In this document: one piece after another, positions 21,904 to 33,827 of the stretch | Layout of the letters: each line of letters opens with the position of its first letter | Position numbering within the stretch: the first letter of the stretch is position 1 | NCBI GenBank assembly: GCA_029717555.1 | Contig: JAMDHS010000102.1 | Location: 1 to 64,000 of the forward strand | Direction: 5' to 3' | DNA length: 64,000 nucleotides | Origin: Peribolospora baueri | Lineage: Eukaryota > Basidiomycota > Peribolosporomycetes > Peribolosporales > Peribolosporaceae | Notes under the pieces: generated by a model | Database searches by the model: none | What the model was told of the DNA's origin: nothing | What the model saw: the letters and a program-made list of their open reading frames with translations, nothing else | Translations under genes and position numbers: made by a program

Positions 21904-24900
21904 ATGCCTCTCTTCGGCCACGATCGTTCGTCCTCCAGCGCACGCCGCGAGTCCTACTACCCACCCCCTTCCCCCGTCTACGAGCTCGAGACGCCCGGCG
22001 GCACCCGCATCCCCTACGACCCCGATGCCCAAATCGATCCCGACCTCCAGCTCCGCGTCGTCCGCACCGCCGCCGCCTCCATCGCAGAGTCCCATCGGTC
22101 CGATGCCCGCAGGGAGGACCGCAAGGCGAGGAGGAAGCGCAAGCAGCAGGAGAGAGAGGAGAGGATGAAGAACGGAGAGCAACGCATGAGCCTTTTCCGC
22201 GGCATGAGCGTCAAGAGGATGCTCAGCACCCGCAAGGGCAAGGAGAGGGACACCTCCTTCCTCGGCGCCCTCACCGAGTCCGATGAGTATCCAGGTCCAC
22301 ACTCGACGCCCGCCGACGGCCCCTCCTCCCTCGTCGCCGACGCCCCCTATCAAGCCGTGCCCGACACCGCCGCCGCCCGGGCTCCCTACGCCGAGTCGGA
22401 CGCCGCCTCGTCCGATACCGGCCACGATCACCAACCTCCAGCCGGGCCGCCCGGCGGCGGAGGCACGACAACATTGGGCAAAAAGGCGAAAAAGGTCAAC
22501 CCAGACCTGCTCAAGCGACGAAACATCTACCTCAACGTCCCTCTTCCTCCCCATGACCTCGACCCCAAGGGAGACCCCAAGATGCGCTACCCTCGCAACA
22601 AGGTCCGCACCAGCAAGTACACCCCGCTCACCTTCTTGCCCAAGAACCTCTACGAGCAGTTCCACCGCGTCGCCAATATCTACTTCCTCGCCCTCGTCAT
22701 CCTCCAAGTCTTCTCCATCTTCGGCGCCGCCACGCCCCAGATCGCCATGCTCCCCCTCGTCGCCATCCTCGGCATCACCGCCCTCAAGGATGGCGTCGAG
22801 GACTACCGCCGACACGCGATCGACGACGGCGTCAACAACTCGGCCGTCACCAGGCTCGGCGACTGGCAAAACGTCAACCGGCCCAAGGACCGTCGGTCGT
22901 TGTTCGAAAAGATTTTTGGTCTCAACCCGCCGAACCGAGTGTCCAAGGGTGTTCGCAAGCTCAGGGAGAAGGAGGCCAGCACCGGTTCTGGCCTCACCCT
23001 CGGCCCGTCCATATCCTCCTCCGCCTCCAACTTTAGCCTCGTCAAGGACCACGCGGCGAACAGCTCGACGTACTCGGTCGACTACCCGCTCGAGGAGCTC
23101 CAGTCCGTCACCGACTCGCAGTCCTTCCACGGCCGCTCCTCCGCCGCCAGTGCCGCCAGCAGCTCCGCCCACCCTCTCGAGTCCCGTGACCGTGCGGTGC
23201 TCCAGAACATGCGCGAAGGAGTCTCGATCAACGGCTCCTTCGTCCCATCCACCGTCGGCTCTCGGTTCTCTCCCACGGGCGTCGTCGATTACGACCGCCG
23301 CACGCCCGGCACGGCCCGGTGGGAGCGGACGCTCTGGAAAAAGCTCGAGGTCGGCGATGTCGTCCTGCTGCGCGAGGACGAGCAGGTGCCGGCCGACATT
23401 GTCGTCCTCTCCACCTCGGACCCGGACGGCGCCTGCTTCGTGGAGACGAAAAACTTGGACGGCGAGACGAACCTGAAACCGCGCAAGTGCCTCAAGGCCA
23501 CCAGCTGCCTACGCTCCGAAGAAGACATCGAGCACGCCCGCTTCTACATCGACTCGGAGCCCCCGCACGCCAACCTGTATTCCTACCAGGCCCTCCTCAA
23601 ATATTCTTCTTCTTCTCCTCGCGCCTCCGCGGGCAGCGGGCGCAAAGACGACGACGAGTTTGACCAAGTCGAGCCGGTGACCATCAACGAGCTCCTCCTC
23701 CGCGGCTGCGCGCTCCGCAACACCGAGTGGGTCATCGGCCTGGTCGTGTTCACCGGCTCGAACACCAAGATCATGCTCAACCAGGGCGACACGCCGAGTA
23801 AGAGGAGCAAGATCGAAAAGGAGACCAACTTTAACGTGATCATGAACTTTGTCATCCTCCTCGCCATGTGTGTCGCCGCGGCCATTGCCGGTGGCTTTTA
23901 CGACAGCCGGGCCGACACGTCGGCGAGCTTTTACGAGCCGGACACGAACCCGTCGACGAGCAACTTTGCCAATGCGGTCGTCATCTTCGCCTCGTGCCTC
24001 ATCCTCTTCCAGAACATCGTCCCCATCTCGCTCTACATCTCCATCGAGATCGTAAAGACCATCCAGGCCTACTTCATCTACCAGGACATTGACATGTACT
24101 ACGCCCCCCTCGACCATCCGTGCGTGCCCAAGACGTGGAACATTTCCGATGATCTTGGCCAGATCGAGTATGTCTTTTCCGACAAGACCGGCACGCTCAC
24201 CCAGAACATTATGGAGTTTAAGAAATGCTCCATTCACGGAGGTGAGCCGGACGGCCCACGTTTCGACGATGACGGCGATGATGATGACGATGATGACGCT
24301 CTGCTGACCATCACCTTGCCCACCGTCTTTTTTTTGCATTCCCCCCGGTCGCGTAGTCGCCTACGGCGAAGGCATCACCGAGGCCATGGTCGGAGCTGCC
24401 AAGCGCGAAGGCAAGGACGTGGGCAACTTTAACCCCGCGGAGCAGGAAGAGCAGCTCAACCGGTTCAAGGAGGAGATGGTGGAGACGATGACCAGGTCGT
24501 ACAAGAACAGATACTTCCGACAGGACAAGCTAACCCTCATCGCCCCTTCGCTCGCCCACGACCTCAGCCCCTCTGCCACGGACACGCACCAGCGCCGTCG
24601 GATCATCGACTTTTGGCGCGCCCTCGCCCTCTGCCACACCGCCCTCACCGACCGGCCCGACTCGGGACGGCCGTTCGAGCTCGACTACAAGGCCGAGTCA
24701 CCCGACGAGGTCGCGCTCGTCGCCGCCGCGAGGGACGTTGGCTTTGTCTTTGTCAGCCGGACCAACAACGTGGTCGAGATCGAGGTTATGGGCCAGCCGG
24801 AGCGGTACACGCCGCTCCGGGTGCTCGAGTTTAACAGCACGCGCAAACGCATGTCCGTCATCGTCCGCGAACCCGACGGTCGCATCCTTATGGTCTGCAA

Positions 24901-27750
24901 GGGCGCCGACTCGGTCATCTACGAGCGCCTCGCCGACGACCACGACGTCGAGCTCAAGCAGTCCACCCAGCGCGACCTCGAGGCGTTCGCCAACGCCGGC
25001 CTGCGTACGCTGTGCATCGCGCGCAGGTACCTCTCCGAGGAGGAGTACGCCGACTGGGCGCGCATCCACGACGCGGCGTGCGCCGCGATCGACGACCGCG
25101 AGGACGAGATCGACCGCGCGAACGAGTTGGTCGAGCACGATCTCACCCTCCTCGGCGCGACGGCGCTCGAGGACAAGCTCCAAGTGGGCGTGCCGGACGC
25201 GATCGAGATGCTCCACCGGGCCGGCATCAAGCTCTGGATCCTCACTGGCGACAAGCTCCAGACGGCCATCGAGATCGGCTTCAGCTGCAACCTGCTGACG
25301 AACGACATGGAGATCATGATCATCTCCGCTGATTCCGAGGCCGCTGCACGCGCCCAGATCGAGGCGGCGTGTGACAAGATCGCTGCGGCCGGCCGGCCGG
25401 TCGTCGTCGAGGTCAACGAGGGCGGGCTCAAAGGCAAGGCGGGGAAGAAGAAAGTGCAGCGGCCGGCGCCGGCGTCGTCCTCGTCGTCGTCCGAAAAGGG
25501 TCCCTCGGCCGGCTTCGCCGTCGTCATCGATGGCGAGACCCTCCGCTACGCCCTCGACGCTGCACTCAAGCCGCTCTTCCTCGCGCTCACGACGCAGTGC
25601 GAAACGGTGGTCTGTTGCCGCGTGTCGCCGGCGCAGAAGGCGTTGACGGTCAACCTGGTCAAGGAGGGCAAGGGGGCCATGACGCTCGCCATCGGCGACG
25701 GCGCCAATGACGTCGCCATGATCCAGGAAGCCCACGTCGGCGTTGGCATCGCCGGCCTGGAGGGAGCCCAGGCGTCCATGTCGGCAGACTACGCCGTCGG
25801 TCAATTCCGCTACCTCAGCAAGCTCCTCCTCGTCCACGGACATTGGTCCTACGTGCGCATTGCCGAGATGCACTCCAACTTTTTTTACAAGAACATCATT
25901 TGGACGTTTACCATGTTTTGGTATCAGTTCTACTGCAGGTGAGAGCCTGGCCTGCGCTTCATGGTCACGTATGTGCCTGCCATTCGTTCGCTGACGCGCT
26001 CCCTCCCTTCGCGTCTTCTTCTCAGTTACGACGCAACCTATATCTACGACTATACCTACATCATGCTCTTCAACCTCATCTTCACCTCCCTCCCCGTCAT
26101 CTTGCTCGGCGCCTTGGACCAGGACCTGAGCCCTCGAGCGATCTTTGCTTGCCCGCAGATCTACAAGCGAGGCATCCTCGGCCTCGAATACACGCGCACA
26201 AAGTTCTGGTGGGCCGTCTTTGACGCCCTCTACCAGTCCGCCGTCGCCTTCTTCGTCCCCTTTTTGGTCATCTACATCCTCGGCGGTGGGCACAACCAGG
26301 ACGGGTACGACCTCAACTCGATTTGGGACTTTGGTACCACCATCGCCGCCGGCGCCATCATCACCGCCAACCTCTATGTCGGGTGAGCGAGCCGATCGGT
26401 CGGTCGGCCCTTCCGCTGCCGCCGCCGAATGACCCCCTTCGCTGATCATCCCTTCTGCGCCGCTCCCACCTGCTTCGTTTTCCAGTCTCAACACCAAGTA
26501 CTGGTCTGTCCTCATCTGGATCGTCCAAGCTTTCTCTATCCTCTCCTACTTTGTTTGGACTGCGATGTAAGTCGTCGCCACCCTCCTTCCCATTTCTCCT
26601 CCGCCGTCGCTCACCGCCGCTTACCGTCCATCTCCTCTCCCTTGTCGGCAGCTACTCGGCCTTCCCGACGTTCACCATGCAAAACGTGGTCAAGTACGTC
26701 TTCCCGTCGATCGAGTACTGGTTCTCCATCTTCCTCGTAGTCGTCATCTGTCTTGGACCTCGGTATACTGTCAAGGCCTTCAACGCCTCCTTTTTCCCCA
26801 CCGAGGTCGACAGGGTCCGCGAGGCCTGGCTCAAGGGTGACCTCAAGGAGCCCTCGATGCGCGATCCCTTCGACTCGGCCCGCGAAGGCCTTCGCAAGCC
26901 CGGTAGCCGCTCTGGTACTCCCTATCGTGACGACGCCGACGTCTATTCGGAAGTCGATCTCGAAGCGCACACCTACCCGCCACGATCCAGGCTTCATCGT
27001 GCGGCCTCGATCGACCGGGCACCGCCACCGCCGAGCGTGTCCACGACGTTGGTCGACGACTACAACCCCAGCGCATGGGACCTGCCCACTCAGAGGCGGC
27101 CTGACGCGCCCTCTGCCTTTGTCTACGGCGATCGGCCATACGATGGCGGCCCGGACGACGGTCCGGAGATGACGCAGCGCGAGCCGGGCGCGGCCATGCC
27201 CTACTACAGTTCCTCCTCCTCCTCCTCCTCCTCCTCGGGCCGGCCAGCGACGGGCGCAAGCGTAGGCAGCAGGCTAGCGGCGACGCCGGGACAGGGTTCC
27301 GAGCGCCGTCTATCCCCGTCTCCTCAGGCCGCCGCCGGTCTTCCTCAGATCCACATCCAGCGAGCCAGCGGCGCGTCGTTTGATTACGAGGGCCGCAGCA
27401 GCGTGTCCCACAGCTCTGGCGGCGCTGGCGCCATTGCCGCCGGGTCGTCGTCCTACATCGCCCAAGAATCAGCACCGCCCTCCATGACGGCTCACGCCCG
27501 TCGTAATCCCTTCGCGGCACCGCGAGACGACGACAGCTTCGATCAGGCGTTCGATGAGGCTTTCGGAGACCCGGCACGACGGCAACCGGACGCTGCATAT
27601 GGATCCGGTTTCGCGCAGGGTCATGAGCGAGCACACGTCGTCGACCTCACTGACGCGTCCTACCACACGGCCCACGGCGTCGGTGCGGACGAGCGGCGGC
27701 CATGGGACGACGAGGAAGCGGACGAGGACGCTTGGGCTCATGCACGATGA
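21904..27750 (+). CDS. P4-ATPase phospholipid flippase, Dnf1/Dnf2-like
   Basis: Translocates phospholipids to the cytosolic leaflet of plasma or endosomal membranes using ATP. Exons: 21904-24241, 24357-25938, 26026-26382, 26486-26566, 26652-27750; 1,818 residues, frame kept. Landmarks: actuator loop DGET (about 519-522); P4-specific PISLYISIEIVK in TM4; phosphorylation motif DKTGTLTQN (Asp about 760); nucleotide-binding KGADSVIYERL; TGDKLQTAIEIGFSCNLL; hinge GDGANDV; then six C-terminal membrane segments split by short introns. TM2-proximal IFGAATPQ and QDIDMYY resemble the Dnf1/2 branch rather than Drs2. The protein is longer than yeast Dnf1 because of a ~200-residue disordered N-terminus, a Ser-rich insert before the actuator domain and a ~320-residue Ser/Pro-rich C-tail. 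It would normally need a CDC50-family partner, not present in this window. Confidence 0.97.
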
Positions 27751-28577
27751 GTGGGAGACATGCGGGGTACGCCCATCGAGGCCCACCGAACCGCTCCCTT
27801 TCTTTCTTTTCTTGTCCTCTCCTCACACTCTCGGACGTTATTCGCTTCGCTATTCCGTTCCTCGCCCTCTTCGACATTTCTTCGTCTCTGTCCTTCCGCC
27901 CCCATCTTTTGTGCTTGCGCTCGTCTGTCTCCTCCACATCTTTTCCTCTCCCACTCCATTCCGCCCCCTTCCTTCATTCCGCCATTCTCTACCGTACCCT
28001 GTAGTTCTTCCCTCTGCTGGTCCGTACACTCAGCCGCCAACGGCGCGTGTCGACGAACTTTTCGTCATTTGCTAATTCCACAACTCCCGTTCCTCCGTGT
28101 GCTTGTGCCCCGCTCGAGCAAAGGACGTCCCAACGACCACGACGACACACCACGTGTGCTGCGTACCTGTGCGCTCATCACTCGCCCCCCCCCCTTCCAA
28201 ATGTTTGTGAGGGTACTTCCTTCCATCTTGTAGTTGCATCCGTCTGCCGTGGCCGTCTGCCCGCTAGCTACGTTAAGAGCGGAGAAACGTTGCACGAGCA
28301 GGGCGATCGCCAAGGCTCGCCTCGCCTTGTGGTCGACATCGTCGCTCGTGTTGGTGGTGTCAAGGAACGTGAAGGGTTGTCTCAGGCTCGGTTCTCGCTG
28401 ATAAGGAAGCTCTGTCGCGACAGCCGTCTACCCGTCGTCGAGCCGAAATTTGAAGTCGCAGGGGACAGAGGGTCCATCATCGCTACAAGGTACGAAAGCA
28501 GCATGGGACAACATGCGACCTCGAAACTACACTGTACTGCACTGCACGCCCCCGCACTCCCCTCCCACTTCCCCTCG
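27751..28577. other. Intergenic between convergent genes
   Basis: Shared 3' flank of the flippase (+) and SEN54 (-). The first half is C/T-rich on the plus strand. The open frame 28047-28808 overlaps the SEN54 coding end on the other strand and shows no domain, so I do not call it. Confidence 0.5.
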
Positions 28578-30804
28578 TCACCCTTCCTCCGCTCCGAGAA
28601 GCGGCCACTGACCAAACTCAGCCTCTCCGAACCTCAACAAGCTCGTCGTGCCCTGGTCAACTATGGCAAATACCACGTTCTTCCTCCCCGCCTTGAGGGC
28701 CGGGAAAGGATTCGAACCTGGCGGGGGACGAGGGCGCTTCGAAGCGCCGGAGCCGCGTTTTGGGGCGGAGAAGATGGATATGAGGGGAAGGAAGAGGGAG
28801 GACGATAGATATCGGGACGAAGAGATATCCGTGGTGATGGCCGGTTTAGAGGCAGCGCCCCGAGACGGGGGGAGCGGCATGACGGGCACAGAGTCGAAGA
28901 GGGCCGAGAACTGGTAGATATCTGGCAGGTTCGTCGTTCGTGCGCTGCGCGGATGGAGAGTACAGGGAACCAAGTAAAAAGGCCGGGACCATCAGCGCGA
29001 GGGAAATCGTCCCCGTGCAAGAGAAAAAAAAAAGAGCACTCACTCCACGACGACGATGCGGAATTCTGGCGGCCCGGGCGCGGTCTTTTTGAAGTTCTTG
29101 CCGGGACGCCAAGCGTGATAGAAGACATCGAAGGGACCGACTTCGCCCACGCTCTTTCGATCAACTGGGCGCACCTCTCGATCGTCTTCGGCAGGCAGCT
29201 CCGGCAGGTCTTCGTTGCAGGTGGACGATGCAGAACGGAAGAGTGGTAGGCGGTGGCTCGAGGGCACGAGGCGCAAGCGAGAGAAGACTTGGTCTGCGAA
29301 AAGAAGCCGGCCATGATTAGAGATGTTTCGATGCCCATGGCGTAAAAGAACGTCAGGCCAAGCGCACTCACCATAAGATCTCCATCGACCCGGCCCGACA
29401 AGGCTTTCTCTTCGTCCACTATTTGACGTTGTCCGCACCAAGTGTTGCCACCTTTTAGCGATCCACCGCCAGAACACAACAACCCACTGCCAAGCCTTTC
29501 GTGCTGGGAACAACAGCACATCCCAAATCGTTACGAGCGGCACTGGCTCCCTGCCCTTCGGAAATTTGCTCGCTCCTAGGACGCCAAACTGAGCTCTTCC
29601 GGGTCCGGCCGCCTCCATCCTCAACCTCTCCTCCTCCTCCTTGCTCGGCATTACGGGAACAGCTACTATCGCCCCTCTGCTCGCGAGCGGATGCTCGGGC
29701 ACCCTAGCTCGGAGCACGTGGTAGCCTAGTCGGCGGAGATAGGCGTACACTTGATACCGCTCGGGCGTGAGGTCCGCCCTGTTGAGCATCTCAGCGAAGG
29801 CTTGCTGGACGGACATGGGGACGGAGGGAGACGTTTTGGATGTGGGCACGGTATCGGCAGTATCTGGTTTTGTGACCGCCGGCGCCGTATCTCCTTCGAG
29901 AGAGGATGAGGAAGATGAATCAGAGCACAAGTTCCGGTAACACTCGAGAGCCCCTCGTTCAATCAGATAAAGAGCTTCCTCGGGGAACAGCTCTAGGCGG
30001 GTGACGGACGTGGGAGGCTTGGCTTTTCCTGGAGTATCGGCGCCGTCGTCCTGGCCCTTGGTCGTGACTTCATCCTGGGCAGATGTAAGGGGCGAGGAAT
30101 AGCAAGGTGAAGATGAACTAAGGGCAGACAGGGGATAGCGGACAGGAAGGCCGGAGCTGGTGAAGGAGCCTCCCTTGACGGTGTGAATGATGGCGCGGGA
30201 AATGTTCGGATCCCAGGTGGCGATGCTGAGCGCTTTACTGGATAAACGTAAGATAGGAAGGAAGTCGACGTAAAGTAGGTATTAGCGTCCAGTGCCGACG
30301 CATACCAATTGAACATTCTTAATGGAGCGCGGCAGTCGTAGCACTCTCAGCTCACCTCGATGTCTTCCTCACCCCCCGTAAGGCGCTAAACATGGCCATC
30401 CGTGACGCCTGAAGGGAGCTTACTTGGTGCTGGTGTCCTGTGGGTTCAAAATCCTTCTCTCCCCGCTTCGGAATCACTGGCCGGTCATCGGTGGATTTGT
30501 TGACCATCCTAGTACGGTAGATGAGCCCCGGCAGTGACATCTGCGTTAGCAATAAGAGGCAACAAAGCAGATAAAAAACCACCGGCACGATACCAGCTTG
30601 TGGCACTCACTCGGCAAATCCAGCGAGCATTCGATAATCCGGGACCTCGTCTTCCTCCCCTTCGTCCCCGCTGTCTTCTCCCCCACCTCTTCTTGATTCC
30701 GATGAAGGGTCGTCCATATCCTTGTTCTCCCCCGCGGGTGTCGGTAATGATGGCACTGGACCCATCTCCTCGGCTGAAAGGCCCACTGACCCCGAGAGGG
30801 ACAT
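28578..30804 (-). CDS. SEN54: tRNA-splicing endonuclease subunit Sen54
   Basis: Structural subunit of the Sen2-Sen34-Sen15-Sen54 complex that excises introns from pre-tRNAs. Exons on the minus strand: 30804-30611, 30508-30356, 30237-29372, 29293-29044, 28944-28578; 609 residues, frame kept. The acidic N-terminus is followed by the conserved N-domain PKRGEKDFEPTGHQHQ and LQASRMAMFSAL, then LFPEEALYLIERGALEC, ERYQVYAYLRRLGYHV, YDQVFSRLRLVPS, PFDVFYHAWRP with FKKTAPGPPEFRIVVV, and the C-terminal LKAGRKNVVFAIVDQGT with LLRFGEAEFG. These occur in the Sen54 order. The 78-nt intron 3 is stop-free and in phase. It is divergent from PMI40 across 267 bp. Confidence 0.95.
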
Positions 30805-31071
30805 CGTCTGGATCTGAGCTTGTCACGCCTCCGTCTGAGCAAGGCGAGGTTATGGACGACTATCACTGATCAGCTCTGGAGCTCCGTTGGTGCAGCAAGT
30901 GCTGCGGCGACGACGTCGATCGCTGCAAAAAGATAATATGTCACGTGCCTTCACGTGACGATAACCTCTATCCCACCACCTGGCCCTCAAGATGGCATAA
31001 ACGGAGGGAGGGATCTTGTTTTGCTCGTCAAGGATCAGCTGGACTTTTCTTGCGACATACCGCCTGCCATC
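30805..31071. promoter_or_regulatory. 267-bp divergent promoter of SEN54 and PMI with twin CACGTG boxes
   Basis: Two perfect CACGTG hexamers lie at 30944-30949 and 30954-30959, one helical turn apart, roughly midway between the two start codons. CACGTG is the classic bHLH site (Cbf1/Pho4/USF type). A shared regulator for both genes is inference. Confidence 0.55.
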
Positions 31072-32985
31072 ATGTCTACCGGAACAGAAGACATCGGTTC
31101 CATCTTTCAGGTTCTCTCTTTTGCGCAGTCTTACGACTGGGGCAAACTCGCCTCCAGCTCTTCCTCTCCCGCTCATGAGGATCCTTCGGAGAGCAAGGTA
31201 GCTCAATTTACGAGAGCTACTTGGGCTCAGCTCAAGAAAGATGGCTTACTCGACAAGTTGAACGAAAAGCAGAGGGATTTGGCGGATGTCAAGGCTGGGA
31301 AACCTTATGCCGAGGTGAGATGGACGTCGTCGCAAGTCTTCCAGCCACGGAGACGAACAACGAGCTCATGCTCCATTCCCCGTCTTCTCGGACGATCAAC
31401 AGCTCTGGATGGGCACACACCCCACTCTCCCTTCTCTTCTGCTTCCTTCCCTTCGCCCGCTTTACGACCATCTTGCCTCCAACCCCTCCCTGCTTGGGTC
31501 CGTGGGGAGCAGTGATAAGTTCAAGGCCGCCGGTGGAGGCAAGGGCGAGCTGCCTTTCCTTTTCAAGGTGCTCGCCATTCGAAAGGCCCTCAGCGTGCAG
31601 GCTCACCCTGATCGTGAGCTTGCCAGGAAGCTATACGAAACAAAGGGTGACATCTATAAGGGTGCGTCAGCTGGAGATGGACGTCGTATGCGACGATGAA
31701 GATGCTAAACTAACCACCTTTTCTGAACGCTCCCGCTCTCGTGCACATATCTAGACCCCAATCACAAGGTAAGCCTTTGCTGCGCATAAAACCTTTCAAG
31801 CTCATGATTCTTATATCATATTACTCGTTTTCGTCCCCATTGGAGCCTGAAATGGCGCTCGCCCTTACCCCTTTCCGTGGCTTCTGCGGCTTCCGGCCTC
31901 TTCCCGAAATTGCCTCCTACCTCTCCACGGTTCCCGAGCTACGCAGTCTTGTAGGAGACAAGTTGTCGAGCTCGTTCATTTCCGCCTCCACATCCGCCTC
32001 CGCCTCCGGTTCTAAGGCAGCTCTCAAAGAGCTCTTCGCAGCCGTCATGGAGGCTCCGGCAATCGAAGTCTCGACTCTTCTTCGTGCCCTCGTTGCCCGC
32101 TACAAGAACGCCAAGCAGGGTGAAGACACCGTGAATCCCAAGCTCGCGGCTTTGGTGGTAGAGCTGGACAAACAGTTCCCGGACGACGTGGGCGTATTTT
32201 GCGTTTTCTTGTTGAACGTCGTCGAGCTTCTGCCCGGTCAAGCTGTGTTCTTGAGAGCGAATGAGCCGCATGCTTATATTGCGGGAGGTGAGTCCACCTG
32301 TTCACACCACGCAGTCTTTTTTTTTGATGGTCTCATTTGTTTCCAGATGTGGAAGGCTCGTATTCATGCTTCTCTTCACTTTCCCTTTGCCTGTGACGCA
32401 CCCCTTTTGTCCACAGATATCATGGAGTGCATGGCCGCCTCGGGTAAGTCCAACCGTGTATCTTACCTTCGTAGGCGACTTGTTTTTGACATCTATCGTC
32501 ACGCTTGACGTTGCCTGTTCCTTGCAGACAATGTCGTTCGCGCCGGCCTCACCCCCAAGCTCCGTGATGTGCCCACGCTGGTCAACATGCTTACCTACGC
32601 TTCCGGCCCCGCGGACTCCCAAGTGATGCGGCCCGTGCCATTCTCCTCTGACTCACACCCCAACTCGTCGGCGGACCAGACCGGGGGCGGCAGGGCCAAG
32701 AGCTCACAGACGATCCTCTACGACCCTCCCATCGACGAGTTCTCCGTCCTTCTTTCGACCGTCACCCAGGGCGAGGAGGAGACTCATCGAGCGATCGACG
32801 GACCGAGCATCCTCATCGCCACCTCTGGCCGGGGCGTGCTCTGCTCGCAAGCGACCGGGAGCAAGTTCGAGCTGGACGTCCCAGGCAAGGTTTGGTTTGT
32901 TGGAGCTGGAACGGAGGTAGTGATCAAGGCCGAAAAGGAGTCAGATGAGCCGCTGGTTGTGTACAGGGCTTTCGTGGAAGTCTGA
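31072..32985 (+). CDS. PMI40: Mannose-6-phosphate isomerase (type I)
   Basis: Zinc enzyme interconverting fructose-6-phosphate and mannose-6-phosphate, feeding GDP-mannose for glycosylation and cell-wall mannan; cytosolic. Exons: 31072-31314, 31403-31661, 31755-31768, 31846-32287, 32417-32443, 32528-32985; 480 residues, frame kept. Metal ligands of the family are visible: Gln147 and His149 in SVQAHPD, Glu174 in NHKPEMA, and the later His in LRANEPHAYIAG. N-terminal QSYDWGK and LWMGTHP are also typical. Exon 3 is a 14-nt microexon that encodes the DPNHK element just ahead of the zinc-binding Glu, and exon 5 is only 27 nt; skipping exon 3 would shift the frame. Confidence 0.97.
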
Positions 32986-33827
32986 AGCAGGTGGCAGATG
33001 GATGCGCTTGGGATGATTTAGGATGGCTCAACAGGATAGCAAAAAATATGTGGGCACTATGCATCATTACTGTTAGACATATTCCCAACGAGATCCACTT
33101 CACACTCCACTTGGGCACATTTTCCACATTCCCTTCACTTGGACATTCCTCTCTCACCTCTCGCACACAAATGTTTGGTTTCAGCTTGTAACGTCGAGTT
33201 TTGTTGTTGTTGCTGTAGTTCCCTCGTTCGGCGGACATTGTCTTTCCTCCTTCCTTTCCTTTCCTCCGTTTATCCCCTCGTTCTCCTACCCACCTATCTC
33301 ACTCCCATGTACGTCTGATGTCAATCCATCTCGCTTCTCCACCACTCGAGCCTCCAAAGTGTGGCCCGTGCGCGGACTCGGAGTCATATACGCGGCGGTC
33401 ACGTGTGTCGCCACCACCGCCTGGCCTTTGGCCGACGACGACGGCGATGACGACAACCATCACCATCACCACCACCACGACTCGACAGCTTCAATGACAG
33501 TCTCTTCCTCTCCCACTCGCCCTTTTACATAAGTTTTGTCTCTTCTATCCTTTCTTTGGACACTCTTTCTTCTAAATCCTCCCCTTTTCTCGCTCGGTCG
33601 ATTCCCTCTCTCATTCCCCACAGCACCTGGTCTTTGCCCTTTCGTCGTTCTCGTGCCAGCTTCTCTCCTCTCAAGCGCATTCTCTCTTCCATCTGTAGGT
33701 TACCCCTTATCTGTAGGCTACCCTCCTTTTGCAGGCTTGGCAGCACGTCTCTCTCCAGTATCCCCCTCGGCTTCAGCACACGCCCTCGTCCAGCAACCTT
33801 ATCTCTCAGTCACTCGCTCAGTACCTC
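32986..33827. other. Intergenic, PMI 3' flank and NYN-gene promoter
   Basis: Contains a CAC/ACC-rich trinucleotide patch (about 33455-33480), a CACGTG near 33399 and a long pyrimidine-rich leader from 33530 that likely lies in the transcript of the NYN gene. Possible 5' exons of that gene could be here; none is certain. Confidence 0.45.

Noticed and set aside
22283-23476. 397-codon open frame on the plus strand overlapping flippase exon 1
   Set aside because: Shifted frame of an intact ATPase exon; composed of Ser/Pro/Arg runs only.
24698-26515. 605-codon open frame antisense to the flippase
   Set aside because: It mirrors a high-GC P4-ATPase exon pair with strong codon bias and crosses an intron of the sense gene; no domain.
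28703-28722. Reverse complement contains GGTTCGAATCC, the tRNA T-loop consensus
   Set aside because: It lies in a SEN54 coding exon, and flanks do not form a T-stem, acceptor stem or anticodon arm. Coincidence.
28047-28808. 253-codon plus-strand open frame
   Set aside because: Its second half is antisense to the conserved SEN54 C-terminus, which is the real gene.
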